A stretch of DNA of 64,000 nucleotides from Pseudovibrio japonicus. GTDB taxonomy: Bacteria > Pseudomonadota > Alphaproteobacteria > Rhizobiales > Stappiaceae. The translations under genes and the position numbers were made by a program. The notes under the pieces are model-generated. The model did not search any database and was not told where the DNA came from. It saw only the letters and a program-made list of their open reading frames with translations. Location of the stretch: positions 35,100 to 99,099 of the forward strand of contig NZ_BMXE01000013.1 of NCBI RefSeq assembly GCF_014651595.1, read 5' to 3'. Positions 44,279 through 53,853 of the stretch are shown here, in pieces. Within the stretch, counting starts at the first letter, position 1, and every line of letters begins with the position of its first letter.

Positions 44279-45763
44279 TTATGATGCAGGTATTTGCGCA
44301 ACCATACGAACGGACGTGGTTAGCTCCTCAAGTTGTAGCCACGGTCGTAAATAGGCGACCACGGAATAGGCGCCCGGACTACCGGGTTTTTCTTCGACCT
44401 TGATCTCGCTTTCAGCAAGAGGCGTACGCGAACGTTCTGCGTTGCCGATTGCGCCAGCATTGGTGTACTGGTCGATCCAGAATTTGAGTTCTTTTTGGAT
44501 GTCTGCTGCTTCAACGTTAGAGCCCAACCGGTCGCGCCCCATCACCTTGAGGTAATGCGCAATACGGCTTGCAGCCATGATGTATGGAAGGCGTGCCGAG
44601 ATCGCAGCATTGGATGTAGCATCCGGGCTGACATAGGTTTTGGGCCGCTGAACAGTTTGACTGCCGAGGAAAACGGCATAACTGGTGTTTTTGTAATGGA
44701 CTAACGGCAGGAAACCCAAATCCGAGAGTTCTTTTTCTCGCTCGTCAGTCAGATTTACTTCCGTTGGGCAATGTTGCTGCACATCCCCCGCGTCCGACTT
44801 ATAAACGAGGTTAGATAACTGATCGACTTTCCCACCGTTCTCCAAGCCTCGAATTGCCGTACACCAACCAAACGCGGTGAAGGCATTGTTCATATTCAAG
44901 GCCATTTCATAGGCAGAGTTAGACCAGACCAGCTGCGAGTTATCTGTAGGCCGCTGGTTGCCTTCAGCATCTATGGCCAACTCTTCAAAGTAGAACGTCT
45001 TGGCCGACTTACCATTTTTCCCGTAAGGCAATCGCGCGAGCGTTGATGGCAATGTCAGCGTTACATACCGGCTCTCATCGCTGTCTCGGAAGTTACTCCA
45101 GGAGGCGTAGGTTGGGCTGTCAAACCCTGCTGCGATCGGGCGCCCTTCATTGAAACTTTCGAAGGACATATACTCAAACATTTCCGGCCCTGCGGCAGCC
45201 ACAAAAGGCGCATGGCAAGAGGCTGCCGTCTGAGCCAGATATGTCAGCAGCGCAATATCTTCACCGCCGAAACCGAAGTAATAGTCTCCGATTAACGCGC
45301 CATATGGCTCGCCACCGGCAGTTCCGAACTCGTCCTGATAAAGCCGCTCAAACAGTGGGCTTCGGTCAACAGCTGGCGCGTCTTCGAATTGCTCAAGAAG
45401 CTCAGTCTTATCGTAGTCGATGACCCTGATTTTCTGTTGCGTGCCAAGCTCGCTTTCGCGAACTACTTTCTGCAAACCGCGCCAGGATCCTTCGAGCCTG
45501 CGAAACTTTTCGTCCTGCAGGACCGCGGACATTTGTTTTGACATCACCTTGTCAATTTCGGCAATGGCTTTACCGATGGTGGTGCTGACGTTTTTTTCCC
45601 AAACGATGGTTCCTTCCATCGCTTGAGTTGTCATGACTGACAAGAGGTCCTTAAAGGAGTCTTCAGGCGTTTGTGGAGTTGCCTGCAAAGCTCTGTCGAG
45701 TAAACTTTGGCTTTCCGCCTCGGGAGCAGCTGTTTCAGCTGCTCCCTGTTCTGTTTCAGACAT
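44279..45763 (-). CDS. tssC: T6SS contractile sheath large subunit TssC (VipB)
   Basis: Forms the contractile sheath with TssB around the Hcp tube. It has 494 residues with the family core: LEGSWRGLQKVV (about 90), GGEPYGALIGDYYF (about 150), SFESFNEGRPI, the YGKNGKSAKTFYFEE block (about 250) and the C-terminal YLRPWLQLEELTTSVRMVAQ strand that interlocks sheath subunits. The tssB stop and this ATG overlap by 1 nt (TAATG). Confidence 0.96.
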   Translation of the reverse strand: MSETEQGAAETAAPEAESQSLLDRALQATPQTPEDSFKDLLSVMTTQAMEGTIVWEKNVSTTIGKAIAEIDKVMSKQMSAVLQDEKFRRLEGSWRGLQKVVRESELGTQQKIRVIDYDKTELLEQFEDAPAVDRSPLFERLYQDEFGTAGGEPYGALIGDYYFGFGGEDIALLTYLAQTAASCHAPFVAAAGPEMFEYMSFESFNEGRPIAAGFDSPTYASWSNFRDSDESRYVTLTLPSTLARLPYGKNGKSAKTFYFEELAIDAEGNQRPTDNSQLVWSNSAYEMALNMNNAFTAFGWCTAIRGLENGGKVDQLSNLVYKSDAGDVQQHCPTEVNLTDEREKELSDLGFLPLVHYKNTSYAVFLGSQTVQRPKTYVSPDATSNAAISARLPYIMAASRIAHYLKVMGRDRLGSNVEAADIQKELKFWIDQYTNAGAIGNAERSRTPLAESEIKVEEKPGSPGAYSVVAYLRPWLQLEELTTSVRMVAQIPAS

Positions 45764-46266
45764 TATTCGGCCCCATCCTCTCCAAGATTTAGGTCGTCAC
45801 CCAACACCTTGATCAAACTTTCATCCTGTAAGATTTCCTTCAGGATCGTTTCAAGGTCTCGGGAACGCTCAGCCTTTGCCGCAAGCGTCATCAACTTTTC
45901 TCTGGTCTCTGCGAGTTTCCTGAGAGGTTCAATCTTGCTTACGATTGCATCCGGCTCGAAGTCTTTGATTGATTTGAAGTCCAGGTTTACTTCGAACTCT
46001 GAATCGTCATCTTCAATTTTATTGGGGACCTTGTAGGTCAGCTCTGGCCCGATACGGGCCATCACTGCATTGAAGTTATCCTTATCTATCTGATAAACAG
46101 AGCGATCTTCCAAACTTTCTTTGTCTTTTCGATCCCCGGAGTAACCTCCAAGCATACCGATGATAAACGGTAACTCTTTGGTTTGAACGGCGCCACCATC
46201 CTCAACGTCATACGTTATAGAGACGCGGTTTTTGCTAACCCGCTTCTGTTGTGCATTGAGTGCCAT
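45763..46266 (-). CDS. tssB: T6SS contractile sheath small subunit TssB (VipA)
   Basis: Small sheath subunit, partner of TssC. It has 167 residues with the typical NRVSITYDVEDGG strand, LPFIIGMLGGYSG near residue 33, the VNLDFKSIKDFEPD motif (about 93) and the C-terminal acidic helix that ClpV recognises in related systems (ETILKEILQDESLIKVLG). Start and length fit the family. It starts 10 nt after hcp. Confidence 0.96.
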   Translation of the reverse strand: MALNAQQKRVSKNRVSITYDVEDGGAVQTKELPFIIGMLGGYSGDRKDKESLEDRSVYQIDKDNFNAVMARIGPELTYKVPNKIEDDDSEFEVNLDFKSIKDFEPDAIVSKIEPLRKLAETREKLMTLAAKAERSRDLETILKEILQDESLIKVLGDDLNLGEDGAE

Positions 46267-46276
46267 TTACAAACCT

Positions 46277-46798
46277 CTATTTCTGGGCATCACTGTTGCC
46301 TGAGGTCAGTTCGGCGACTTTAAGGTCGAAGGTGACTGCGTCTGTTTTTACGATTTCTCCAGCTTCTGTCTCGAAGTAGTGAACGATAGAAATGGTCGTA
46401 TATGCCAGTGTGATGTCGGTCGCTTCGTTCGCATAGCTGTAAGAAGAGACACGTGCTTCCTCCAGGGTGATGACCATAGTCGGCTGCAGCCCTTTGCCAT
46501 CGTTCGACGTCTTGGTCGTAACGATCTCAAACTTCTTACCTTTGTTGCTTGGGGAGAAGAACAGTGTCTCCAAGATTGCTGACGCAGCATCATTTGGGCG
46601 AGAGATAGCGATATCGCTCAGGGATGGTACGCCGGATTCAGCGTCTTCAGATGCGCCTACGGCTACATGGATTGAGCGGCCAAAACCAAAGCCCAAGCCC
46701 CCAATTGGGAAAAATCCCTTCTTACCGCCAATTTCCTTGACAGTCGCCATACCTTTAAACTCGGTAATACCGTCGATACGCATATAGAAACTAGACAT
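46277..46798 (-). CDS. hcp: T6SS tube protein Hcp (TssD)
   Basis: Hexameric ring protein that stacks into the inner tube and is secreted on firing. It has 173 residues from the ATG at 46798, chosen because AAGGAG lies 5 nt upstream; a GTG two codons earlier lies inside that ribosome site. Family features are FYMRIDGITEFKG at the start, the SDIAISRPNDAAS block (about 60) and the LEEARVSSYSYA strand. There is no C-terminal effector extension. The strong ribosome site suggests high expression relative to the rest of the operon. Confidence 0.94.
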   Translation of the reverse strand: MSSFYMRIDGITEFKGMATVKEIGGKKGFFPIGGLGFGFGRSIHVAVGASEDAESGVPSLSDIAISRPNDAASAILETLFFSPSNKGKKFEIVTTKTSNDGKGLQPTMVITLEEARVSSYSYANEATDITLAYTTISIVHYFETEAGEIVKTDAVTFDLKVAELTSGNSDAQK

Positions 46799-46831
46799 AC
46801 TCACTCCTTCTGTAGTTTGGTGATCGGATGA

Positions 46832-48214
46832 TCACCATTTGAATTGTACAAAGTCTGCATCTTCAGCTGGGGTGTCCTCAGCGTTGGATGAGTTAATACC
46901 CACTTGGTCAGGTTCGATATCAGCCTGACTGTTATTCGCGCTCATGTCAGAACGCGTTGGATTTGCTGTCTTTTCTTCAGCGGGTTCAGTGATTTGGGGG
47001 TTTTCTGTGAGATGGGGTTTTGGGAGAGCTGCATGATAGTCGGGGAGTTTAGGGTGTTCGATATCACCTAAACCGCGACTTGAGCTGCGCTTGTATTGAT
47101 CGGAATAGCCTTGACTTTCGAGCCCGGTGAGGAGCGCCATCTGCGCCATACCAACACTGCCTTCAGTAAGGATCTCTTGGTAAAGCTGACCGGCTGACAG
47201 ATTACCCCACCGCACGGCTCGATCCAGCAGAAGAGAGATGGGAGAGTGAGGCTCACGTCTGCGGAAATATGTAGCTAGAGCTGCGATTTCTTCGAGTGCC
47301 TGCTCCCGAGAACTGACGATGCCCGAAGGTTGTCGTGAGACTTCGTCTTCTGGTGTTTGGCCTGCATAAGTATCGCTCTTCGCCATTTCTCCCGAACGGG
47401 CGGGTAACTCTTCTGCTGTTTCATGTGGGGTGTCGGGCAAAGCAAACCCAAGGTCTGTGAAGTGCACACTGATACAGCGCACCACATCGTCCAAAAAACG
47501 TTTGAAATGAATGACCTGGGGTGCAGGTTGTCCATTATCTTGCGCGTAGTTTTTGACGGTGTTTTCAATGCGAACGACAACAGAGATTATGTTTTGAAAC
47601 GTCGCAAGCTTTTTGCGCAGATTCTCGGGATCAGCTTTGACGACCGCAGAAATATCGTCTTTCAGATCTTCCAGAGTCCCGTTTTTTTCAACCTGAATGA
47701 GCTTCCAATAGGAAATCTCACCGAGTAACGGGAGATTGGATATCGGCAGGTAAAGCAAACCTTTGCCCTCTGCTTCACCAAACAGCTGCCTTATAGGGCG
47801 CAATTTGAGGGTTGCGATTTCCTCTTTCTGCTCACGTTCGTCCTGAGATTTTAACTTCTCTTGCGGGGGGATAGGTTGCAGCCTATCGATATCGGTTTCT
47901 AATAGATTGGAGAACGTTCTTAGAGCTTCCTGAAACTCTATCAATCCATCTTGTTTTTGTGAGAGCGACACAAGATACCAGCAGAATAATTCTATGTCTA
48001 AAGACACATTATTTAGAATATCTACTGCTGAATTCTCGAATTCAGACCAAGCTTTACTATTTGCTTCCCTAAGGTCTTTGTCACTGAGAGTTTCCTGTGA
48101 CTCACACAATGTGCGATAGCAAGATTGAGATGTGTTGAACAGATTACGTAGTTCGCGATAGGTAGACCTTTCACTCTTTAAGTAATGGCTAATATTATCG
48201 CTAGTAATCATCAT
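46832..48214 (-). CDS. tssA: T6SS assembly protein TssA (ImpA-N family)
   Basis: Caps and primes tube and sheath growth at the baseplate. It has 460 residues. The N-terminal ImpA-related domain spans about 1-200, a middle helical region runs to about 280, and the C-terminal portion has the diagnostic RREPHSPISLLLDRAVRWG (about 320). An unusually long acidic, low-complexity tail follows (about 385-460, rich in Glu, Asp, Asn and Pro). It is the first gene of the 18-kb minus-strand T6SS operon, so the operon promoter should lie in 48215-48500. GGAG is about 11 nt before the first ATG. Confidence 0.88.
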   Translation of the reverse strand: MMITSDNISHYLKSERSTYRELRNLFNTSQSCYRTLCESQETLSDKDLREANSKAWSEFENSAVDILNNVSLDIELFCWYLVSLSQKQDGLIEFQEALRTFSNLLETDIDRLQPIPPQEKLKSQDEREQKEEIATLKLRPIRQLFGEAEGKGLLYLPISNLPLLGEISYWKLIQVEKNGTLEDLKDDISAVVKADPENLRKKLATFQNIISVVVRIENTVKNYAQDNGQPAPQVIHFKRFLDDVVRCISVHFTDLGFALPDTPHETAEELPARSGEMAKSDTYAGQTPEDEVSRQPSGIVSSREQALEEIAALATYFRRREPHSPISLLLDRAVRWGNLSAGQLYQEILTEGSVGMAQMALLTGLESQGYSDQYKRSSSRGLGDIEHPKLPDYHAALPKPHLTENPQITEPAEEKTANPTRSDMSANNSQADIEPDQVGINSSNAEDTPAEDADFVQFKW

Positions 48215-49187
48215 CTTAATAACATTCTCCGAAGAAAAAATCTTATTAAACCTAGTAACTGATATATATCAAATTTGAGGGGCGTGAATTAGGGAAAATA
48301 CAGATCTCGTAAGCGTAAACCCCTAGTTGTGGTTTCTGTTGGGCTGTTGAGTGATGATACCAATTGTTTTATTGGATCGTTCGTGATGAGCGGCTCCAGA
48401 GGCACAAAAATGCTCCAATTTTGATTGGTCCTAGTACTCAGGTTCCGCGACGGAAAATCCCTATTTTTGGATCTTAATTTAGGTTTTACTAACAAAAATT
48501 AGTTCCAAAAAAACGATTAATATCAACAATTTATAAGGAAGATTGCCTGATTCAGCACGGGTTTCATAAAGCCAAATATTTTAGCAGGATCGCAAGCAGA
48601 TATTGCCGAAGCGCTATGAATTTTTCGCCCGTGCTCAGTCTACTGGTGGCGTGTTTTAATGCATAGGAATTTTAACACCAAAATACAATCATGACGTGTA
48701 CGTAATGTATGAATGCAGAGTACATAACTAACTCTAACCATTATGCTTTTGGCACTTCAGAATAGATGTAACTTATAATTGAGTGAAAAAGTTGGGATGA
48801 AAATACTTCACTCGTGAAAATTTATACTTGCCGAGAAATTTTTTTTATTAATAGGAAATATTTTTTCGGTTGAAAAATCTGGGAGGTTCTTTCTGATAGC
48901 TATGAACTCAGTGACCAAGAATTTGTTATTCGGCTAACAAAATCAAAAAAAGGAGTAAGTATTACTTCTGCCAGGGGAGAAGATAGGTGCCACACGGGTT
49001 GAAAAAGTAGAGAGCCGGTTCTAGATTAATGCAGGCACCCCACATCAATCACCCCCTACGACCCCACCACCACCAGCTCTTCGTAAAGATTCGCCGAACT
49101 TAGATCATCAGGCCATCAGTGCCTTAAAAATCTCAAATTGGGACTCGGTAAAGACGTTTCCCGGTAACAGGAAAGTTGTGTGCAATT
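48215..49187. other. AT-rich intergenic region upstream of tssA and of the third unknown-family gene
   Basis: About 970 nt between divergent genes, markedly AT-rich at 48480-48960. It must hold the promoter for the T6SS operon (minus strand, near 48220-48400) and that for the plus-strand gene at 49188. I see no clear sigma-54 or consensus -35/-10 pair, no ORF with a ribosome site, and no strong hairpin. The composition contrast suggests foreign or silenced DNA. Confidence 0.5.
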
Positions 49188-49991
49188 ATGAGAGAAATAA
49201 ACAAAGAAAGAACAGAAGCAGTTTGCTGGACTATTGCAGATGCTGTTACAGATCATTTTGGTATAGGAGAAATAAGTACTATCCTGCATGCGATAAGAGA
49301 CTGTACTTCAGAAATAAATGGTATCGATCCTAAAGTCCCACCAAACCCTCTCTTCATTGCAAACGGCCACCCCTGCGACCATTTTCTGAGTAAGAAGACC
49401 AATAGGTACCTGAATAGCAGAGCTGAGAAAAATGTTGCTTCTGGATTAGTAGGCGCAGCCGGTGGCCTCGCCTCAGGAGTGACCCAAGTTGATGTTGCAG
49501 GTACCGCGACCAATCTTAACGCATCTGTATCCAGTTCAGCGCACTTAAAAATGTTGCACGAGATTGCAAGTCACTACCAACAATCACAAACGATACAGGA
49601 CTGGATACAAGTTTGTATAATTGCGAAGAGTTTTAAGGCAGGAAAGCGGGCCGTTGATCTTGTGGGTGCTGCGGTTCCAGTCCCTTATTTAGGCTTGGCT
49701 ACCGGTGCTGTCTCATCGCTGGCATCGATCGAATTCAAAAGAAAATACAGCAGTATATTAGCAAGAGTTGCGATGGAACTTCACTGGCGAGCGAAGCTGG
49801 AATTGCAGCTAAGTACCCACTTTGGTGGCGCAGCAAAACACACCAAACCTGTAGGGCCAGCAAGTGCTGTAATTTTTGAACTCTTACGCCGGCGTGGCTA
49901 CACTCGCATATTCGGACAATACGATGCTGGCACAATCATCTCTGAACCCGCCGGTTGGTTGGTCGTTAATGACAAGCTCGCGCTCATGTAA
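49188..49991 (+). CDS. T6SS-island protein of unknown family, diverged copy C
   Basis: 267 residues from the ATG at 49188 (aggaaag about 12 nt upstream; a TTG four codons earlier is the alternative). It is a distant homologue of the two genes at 28208 and 29182: NPLFIANG, the SSSAHLKMLHEI block, ELHWRAKLELQL, HFGGAAKHTKPVGPAS, RRRGYTRIFGQYD and EPAGW align in the same order. It differs by a Gly/Ala-rich hydrophobic segment (VGAAVPVPYLGLATGAVSSL, about residue 165) that could insert in membranes. It faces away from the T6SS operon, directly beside an IS6-type relic. Function unknown; an orphan effector or a related, separately expressed family member are possible. Confidence 0.75.
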   Translation: MREINKERTEAVCWTIADAVTDHFGIGEISTILHAIRDCTSEINGIDPKVPPNPLFIANGHPCDHFLSKKTNRYLNSRAEKNVASGLVGAAGGLASGVTQVDVAGTATNLNASVSSSAHLKMLHEIASHYQQSQTIQDWIQVCIIAKSFKAGKRAVDLVGAAVPVPYLGLATGAVSSLASIEFKRKYSSILARVAMELHWRAKLELQLSTHFGGAAKHTKPVGPASAVIFELLRRRGYTRIFGQYDAGTIISEPAGWLVVNDKLALM

Positions 49992-50093
49992 ACATTCTTG
50001 CGCCGAACCGGAAATCTCACAAACCTTTAGGGACTTTCAGCGGTACTGTATTCTGTTAGACCCGTTAAAGGGGTTCGTCTCAGCTGCCTTCAG

Positions 50094-50780
50094 GGGCTTT
50101 GTTGCAAGTTTGCGGCCTTGCCTGCATGATCCCTATGTTGTGGGGGATTTACTATGCCAGCGTTCAAGTATCGTCAGTTTCAGGGCGAGATCATTCTTTG
50201 GGCAGTGGGATGGTATTGCAAGTACGGCATCAGCTACCGTGATCTTGAGGAAATGCTGAGTGAGCGCGGCGTTGATGTTGACACACGACCCTCTACCGCT
50301 GGGTTCAGCACTACGCTCCTGAACTAAAAAAACGCACCTTGTGGTATCAGAATCGCCTATCTTTTTTCTGGCGGGTAGACGAAACATATGTGCGTGTCAA
50401 AGGGCACTGGAAATACCTTTACCGGGCCATCTATAAGCATGGCAAAACCATTGATTTTCTGCTCTGCTCCTGCCGTAACACTGCTGCTGCCAAACGGTTT
50501 TTAAGCAAAGCGCTCCGGCGTTCGAAGCATTATATCCCTGCTAGGATCAACCGGCCTTTGGGCAAGCCCTCGCCGAGCTCAAGGCCGAAGGAAAGGTGCC
50601 CGAAATTGTTAGGTTGCGGCAAGTTAAATATCTAAACAACAGGCTGGCGAGCGACCATGGCAAGCTAAAACGGTTCATCAAAGCAGCGCTCGGCTTCCAA
50701 TCGATGCGAACAGCAGCTGCAACCATCAAGGGTTTTGAGGTTATGTGAATGTTCAAGTAGGGACAGTTTGATGGCTGGAT
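50094..50780 (+). mobile_element. Decayed IS6-family insertion element, copy 2
   Basis: The relic transposase starts at ATG 50154 (MPAFKYRQFQGEIILWAVGW), continues in frame through GISYRDLEEMLSERGVDVDT, then is frameshifted. The catalytic-core piece WRVDETYVRVKGHWKYLYRA and KTIDFLL is in another frame, and the end (LNNRLASDHGKLKRFIKAAL, GFEVM) is in a third, with a stop where IS6 proteins usually continue. A left-end inverted-repeat-like ggctttgttgcaagtttg begins at 50095; I find no matching right end. It is in the same orientation as the relic at 24455, at the other edge of the T6SS island. Confidence 0.85.
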
Positions 50781-51373
50781 CCCTACCCTGAAGCGCTTGT
50801 CTTCTACGATATTCCGAGAGTTTCCATGAGATTCCAAGAGTTCCAAGAGATTCCAGAAGTTTCCAAGAGTCTCCGAGAGATTCCAAGTAGGGGGTGTGAC
50901 AGGATAGCTAAAACGGGCCCGTTTTAATCCCGTGCACGAAATGGCTTATTCGCATCTACGATGCTCAATGCCTTACCTTTAGAGATTGGAGCTGATCATA
51001 ATAGGAAGTCGGCGTCAGATGTGTCTTGGACCGCTTCTGCGTTTCTACCAAACTAGATGATCTCTCCCGCTACATCATGGCTCGGCCATTTTATGCCTTG
51101 GTGAGAGCCAATTATATGAACCGACAGCAGCAAGAATGGCGCTGGTTTCGTCAGAGTATGCGTAACCAAGATTTAACTCCGTTCGCTTCAGCCTGTCGAA
51201 CGGAAAGCAATTTGCAACTTAAGAGCAGACTCAATCTGGATAAATTAATAAACAATAAGTTCCATAACGAACCTTCTGCGAAATAGAGCTATAGTCGCAA
51301 TGCTAAACTGTTTACGCTCTGCAAACTAAAAATGTCATGCTCCAGTTACGTGGGTTATGCTGGGGAGCGTGGT
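50781..51373. other. Gene-less stretch between IS relics
   Basis: Apart from the short tandem repeat at 50811-50889 I find no supported feature. A plus-strand open frame at 51026-51286 has neither a ribosome site nor recognisable motifs and is not called. Confidence 0.5.
50811..50889. repeat. Eight-unit 10-nt tandem repeat
   Basis: Eight consecutive units of the form attccaagag (variants attccgagag, tttccatgag, ttccaagag, attccagaag, tttccaagag, tctccgagag, attccaagta) span 50811-50889. All are 10 nt except one of 9 nt, so the motif recurs about once per helical turn. It begins soon after the IS6 relic and has no coding role that I can see. Confidence 0.85.
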
Positions 51374-52440
51374 ATGGGATGGGTGGTGATGAGCGAGCGG
51401 GAGGTAAATCGGTTCGAAGTGATTGCACAGATCGCCCGCGGCGAACTGACCAATCTGAGCGTTGGCAATCTGCTGGACCTGTCCGCGCGGCAGATTTCGC
51501 GGTTGGTAAAGCGCTACAAGCAAGAAGGTGCGAGCGGTCTGCGCCACCGTATGCAAATGGATGATTGAGGCCGGAATTTGGCTGAACAAGGCGCAGCGGC
51601 GCACGTTCCACCAGCCGCGCAATCGCCGTGAAGCCTACGGTGAGCTCATCCAGATTGACGGCAGTGATCACCGCTGGTTTGAGGAGCGCGGCGATCCATG
51701 CACCCTGCTCGTCTTCGTCGATGACGCCACATCGACCTTAATGCACCTGCAGTTTGTGCTGTCCGAGAGTGCATTCTCGTATTTTTCCGCGCTGGAGCGC
51801 TATTTAGGTAAACATGGCCGTCCGGTGGCGTATTATTCTGACAAGCACAGCGTTTTAAGGTGGCCAATACCGAGGCCAAAGGCGGGGCTGGCATGACCCA
51901 GTTTGGCCGCGCTCTGTCAGAGCTTAACATCGAGATACTGTGCGCGAATTCGTCCCAGGCCAAGGCCCCTTGCTCGTCCGGACAGCTTGCATGGGGCACT
52001 TAAATTGGAGCCAGATCGTCTCGCCGATATCCTGTGCTGGCGCGAGAAGCGCTATGTGACGCAGCAGCTTACAGTGTCTTACAATCGGAAAATGCTCATT
52101 CTGGAGCCCAATGATCTGAGCAAGAAGCTTCCTGGCAAGTACGTTGATACCTATCAGCTTGCCGATGGCCGTGTGGCAAGTCCGCTGGCAAGGCAGGGTG
52201 CCGGCGCACAAGGTGTTTGACAAGGAACAGCGCGTCATCCATGCAGCTGTGACCAAGAACAAGCGTCTGGGCGAAGTACTGTCCTTTGTAAAGAAAGAAC
52301 AAGAGGCCAGCTCTCCTTGTGTGAACGTCAAAAATTCATCTGAGAAAGGCGGTTATGAGAAGCGCGAGCGCAAGCCGCGGCGCCCAAGGCGCTCTCAAGG
52401 TGTTGGTCGCAGCCACGCGGAGTCTCTGGCTATGTTATAG
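51374..52440 (+). pseudogene. Decayed ISNCY-type (IS1202-like) transposase
   Basis: Begins at ATG 51374 with MGWVVMSEREVNRFEVIAQI and a helix-turn-helix (LLDLSARQISRLVKRYKQEG), then loses part of the following segment and shifts frame. The DDE core follows in another frame (LIQIDGSDHRWFEERGD, VFVDDATSTLMHLQF). Further shifts separate GMTQFGRALSELNIEILCAN, PDRLADILCWREKRYVTQQL and a C-terminal piece ending near 52440. At least three frame changes and one internal deletion make it non-functional. No terminal repeats could be assigned. Confidence 0.8.
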
Positions 52441-52591
52441 GAATTCAGAACAAAGCATGCCAAGCCGGAGACATAAGGATGAGTTACTGCCCCTCCCTTT
52501 CAAGTTATGTGCTGGTTGCATAGTGCCCTAAGCGGACGGTCGGGATCCGACGAAAAATAAGCCTTATGCGTCGTTGCAACTACTGATCAAC

Positions 52592-53365
52592 CTAATCCCT
52601 CAAGCAAGCTTCAATTTCGCTTTTCATTCGGCTGGTTAGATTTTCGAGTTCAGCGCGTTTGCTTTGCCATTCATCTTCAATAAGTCCGAGATAAGCCATC
52701 CGTGCTTCTCGGATCAGGATTGCGTGCCTTTCACCAATTTGTTTTTCGACCCATTCAGCAGCTCTTTCCTTAGATGTTATTTCACCAGTCGCCGCCGTAT
52801 ACCACATTCGGGCAAGGGTCAGAATTGTGTTGCGCTCGTCCCCCTCCAACTCCTCTAGCAAATCGCGTAGAGAAGCAAGTATCGCAAATTGAATATCCTT
52901 TGTAGAAATCGGTTCAAAGACAGCGGCGGCCTCGTCTCCATAGAGTGCAACGCTACTCTCGATTGCTTTTCTTAATAGGATTGCCAAATCAGGATTGCTT
53001 CGCGGCTCCGGAACCAAGCCGTTGACAATGCGATGTCTGAGCCATTCACCATACAAAAACTCTTCAGATGGCGGAAAACGCCATGGAACGACATCCGCTA
53101 CCTGAACTATCGTCAACTCTAGTGGCCAGATCGAATTTGAATTTCCAATCTCGCCTGAAATACCCAACAAACGACCGGCGAGCATCTTTCTTTCCGTGAA
53201 TGTGGTTTTACGATTAAGAGCGACCAGAACATCAACATCACTGTCAGGTTTCAAACTGCTCATGACTGCTGAGCCATACAAATAGATACCAACTATGGAG
53301 TTCGAAAATACTGCCTCGACAGCTGCGCAGGCTTCCTGGGCTTCAGTTGGCACTGGGATATGCAT
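52592..53365 (-). CDS. AadA-family aminoglycoside nucleotidyltransferase
   Basis: Predicted to transfer AMP from ATP to streptomycin/spectinomycin-type aminoglycosides in the cytoplasm. It has 257 residues, normal for AadA/ANT(3'')/ANT(9) enzymes. The N-terminal nucleotidyltransferase motif is YLYGSAVMSSLKPDSDVDVL (Gly-Ser and the Asp-x-Asp metal pair, about residues 28-50). The C-terminal helical domain contains LTLARMWYTAATGEI and EARMAYLG, which closely follow AadA proteins. AGGAG lies 5 nt before the ATG. There is no integron attC or integrase in sight; it is a lone gene between mobile-element relics. The exact drug range cannot be read from sequence. Confidence 0.85.
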   Translation of the reverse strand: MHIPVPTEAQEACAAVEAVFSNSIVGIYLYGSAVMSSLKPDSDVDVLVALNRKTTFTERKMLAGRLLGISGEIGNSNSIWPLELTIVQVADVVPWRFPPSEEFLYGEWLRHRIVNGLVPEPRSNPDLAILLRKAIESSVALYGDEAAAVFEPISTKDIQFAILASLRDLLEELEGDERNTILTLARMWYTAATGEITSKERAAEWVEKQIGERHAILIREARMAYLGLIEDEWQSKRAELENLTSRMKSEIEACLRD

Positions 53366-53853
53366 TTAGGCTCCTTAGATGGCAGTTGGATAAATAAGCG
53401 TCAGCTTTGGTGTAGGCGATTTTAGTATGCTTCAGTGCCGGACGACAGTGTCGACTTGTCTGCTGTCGAGATCTATTCCAGCTACAGTTGATTTAACTGA
53501 ATGACCAGTTTGTCCCGCACTGGAGCTGCAGGCGTGGTGCTGAAGCATGATCTGTGCACACAGCAGGTTCTCCCTCCTTAGAGTGTCTTCAGCGGTGCCC
53601 TTCACCTTCTGGCCCTGTCGTCCTGCGATATTTGAAGTCTTCTTCCGTCAGGGCCAGAGCTCTGCAGCCAGGGGCAAACTCTCTGCCCTTCATTATCTCG
53701 ATAATAACACTTCTGCTTTGCGCCTTGCCTGCCATTTCTGCTTGGTTGCAACAAAGAGCGTGCCACAAGGTATTTTTGCTACTCAACCTCTTATCATTGC
53801 GCGAAAAACTAAGATCGGAGATCCTGTAGTATGGCATCAGAAGGATCTCTACC

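Noticed and set aside
49080..49170. Possible orphan 3' end of a minus-strand gene (ending FEIFKALMA)
   Set aside because: Only about 20 codons are plausible and nothing upstream continues the frame convincingly.
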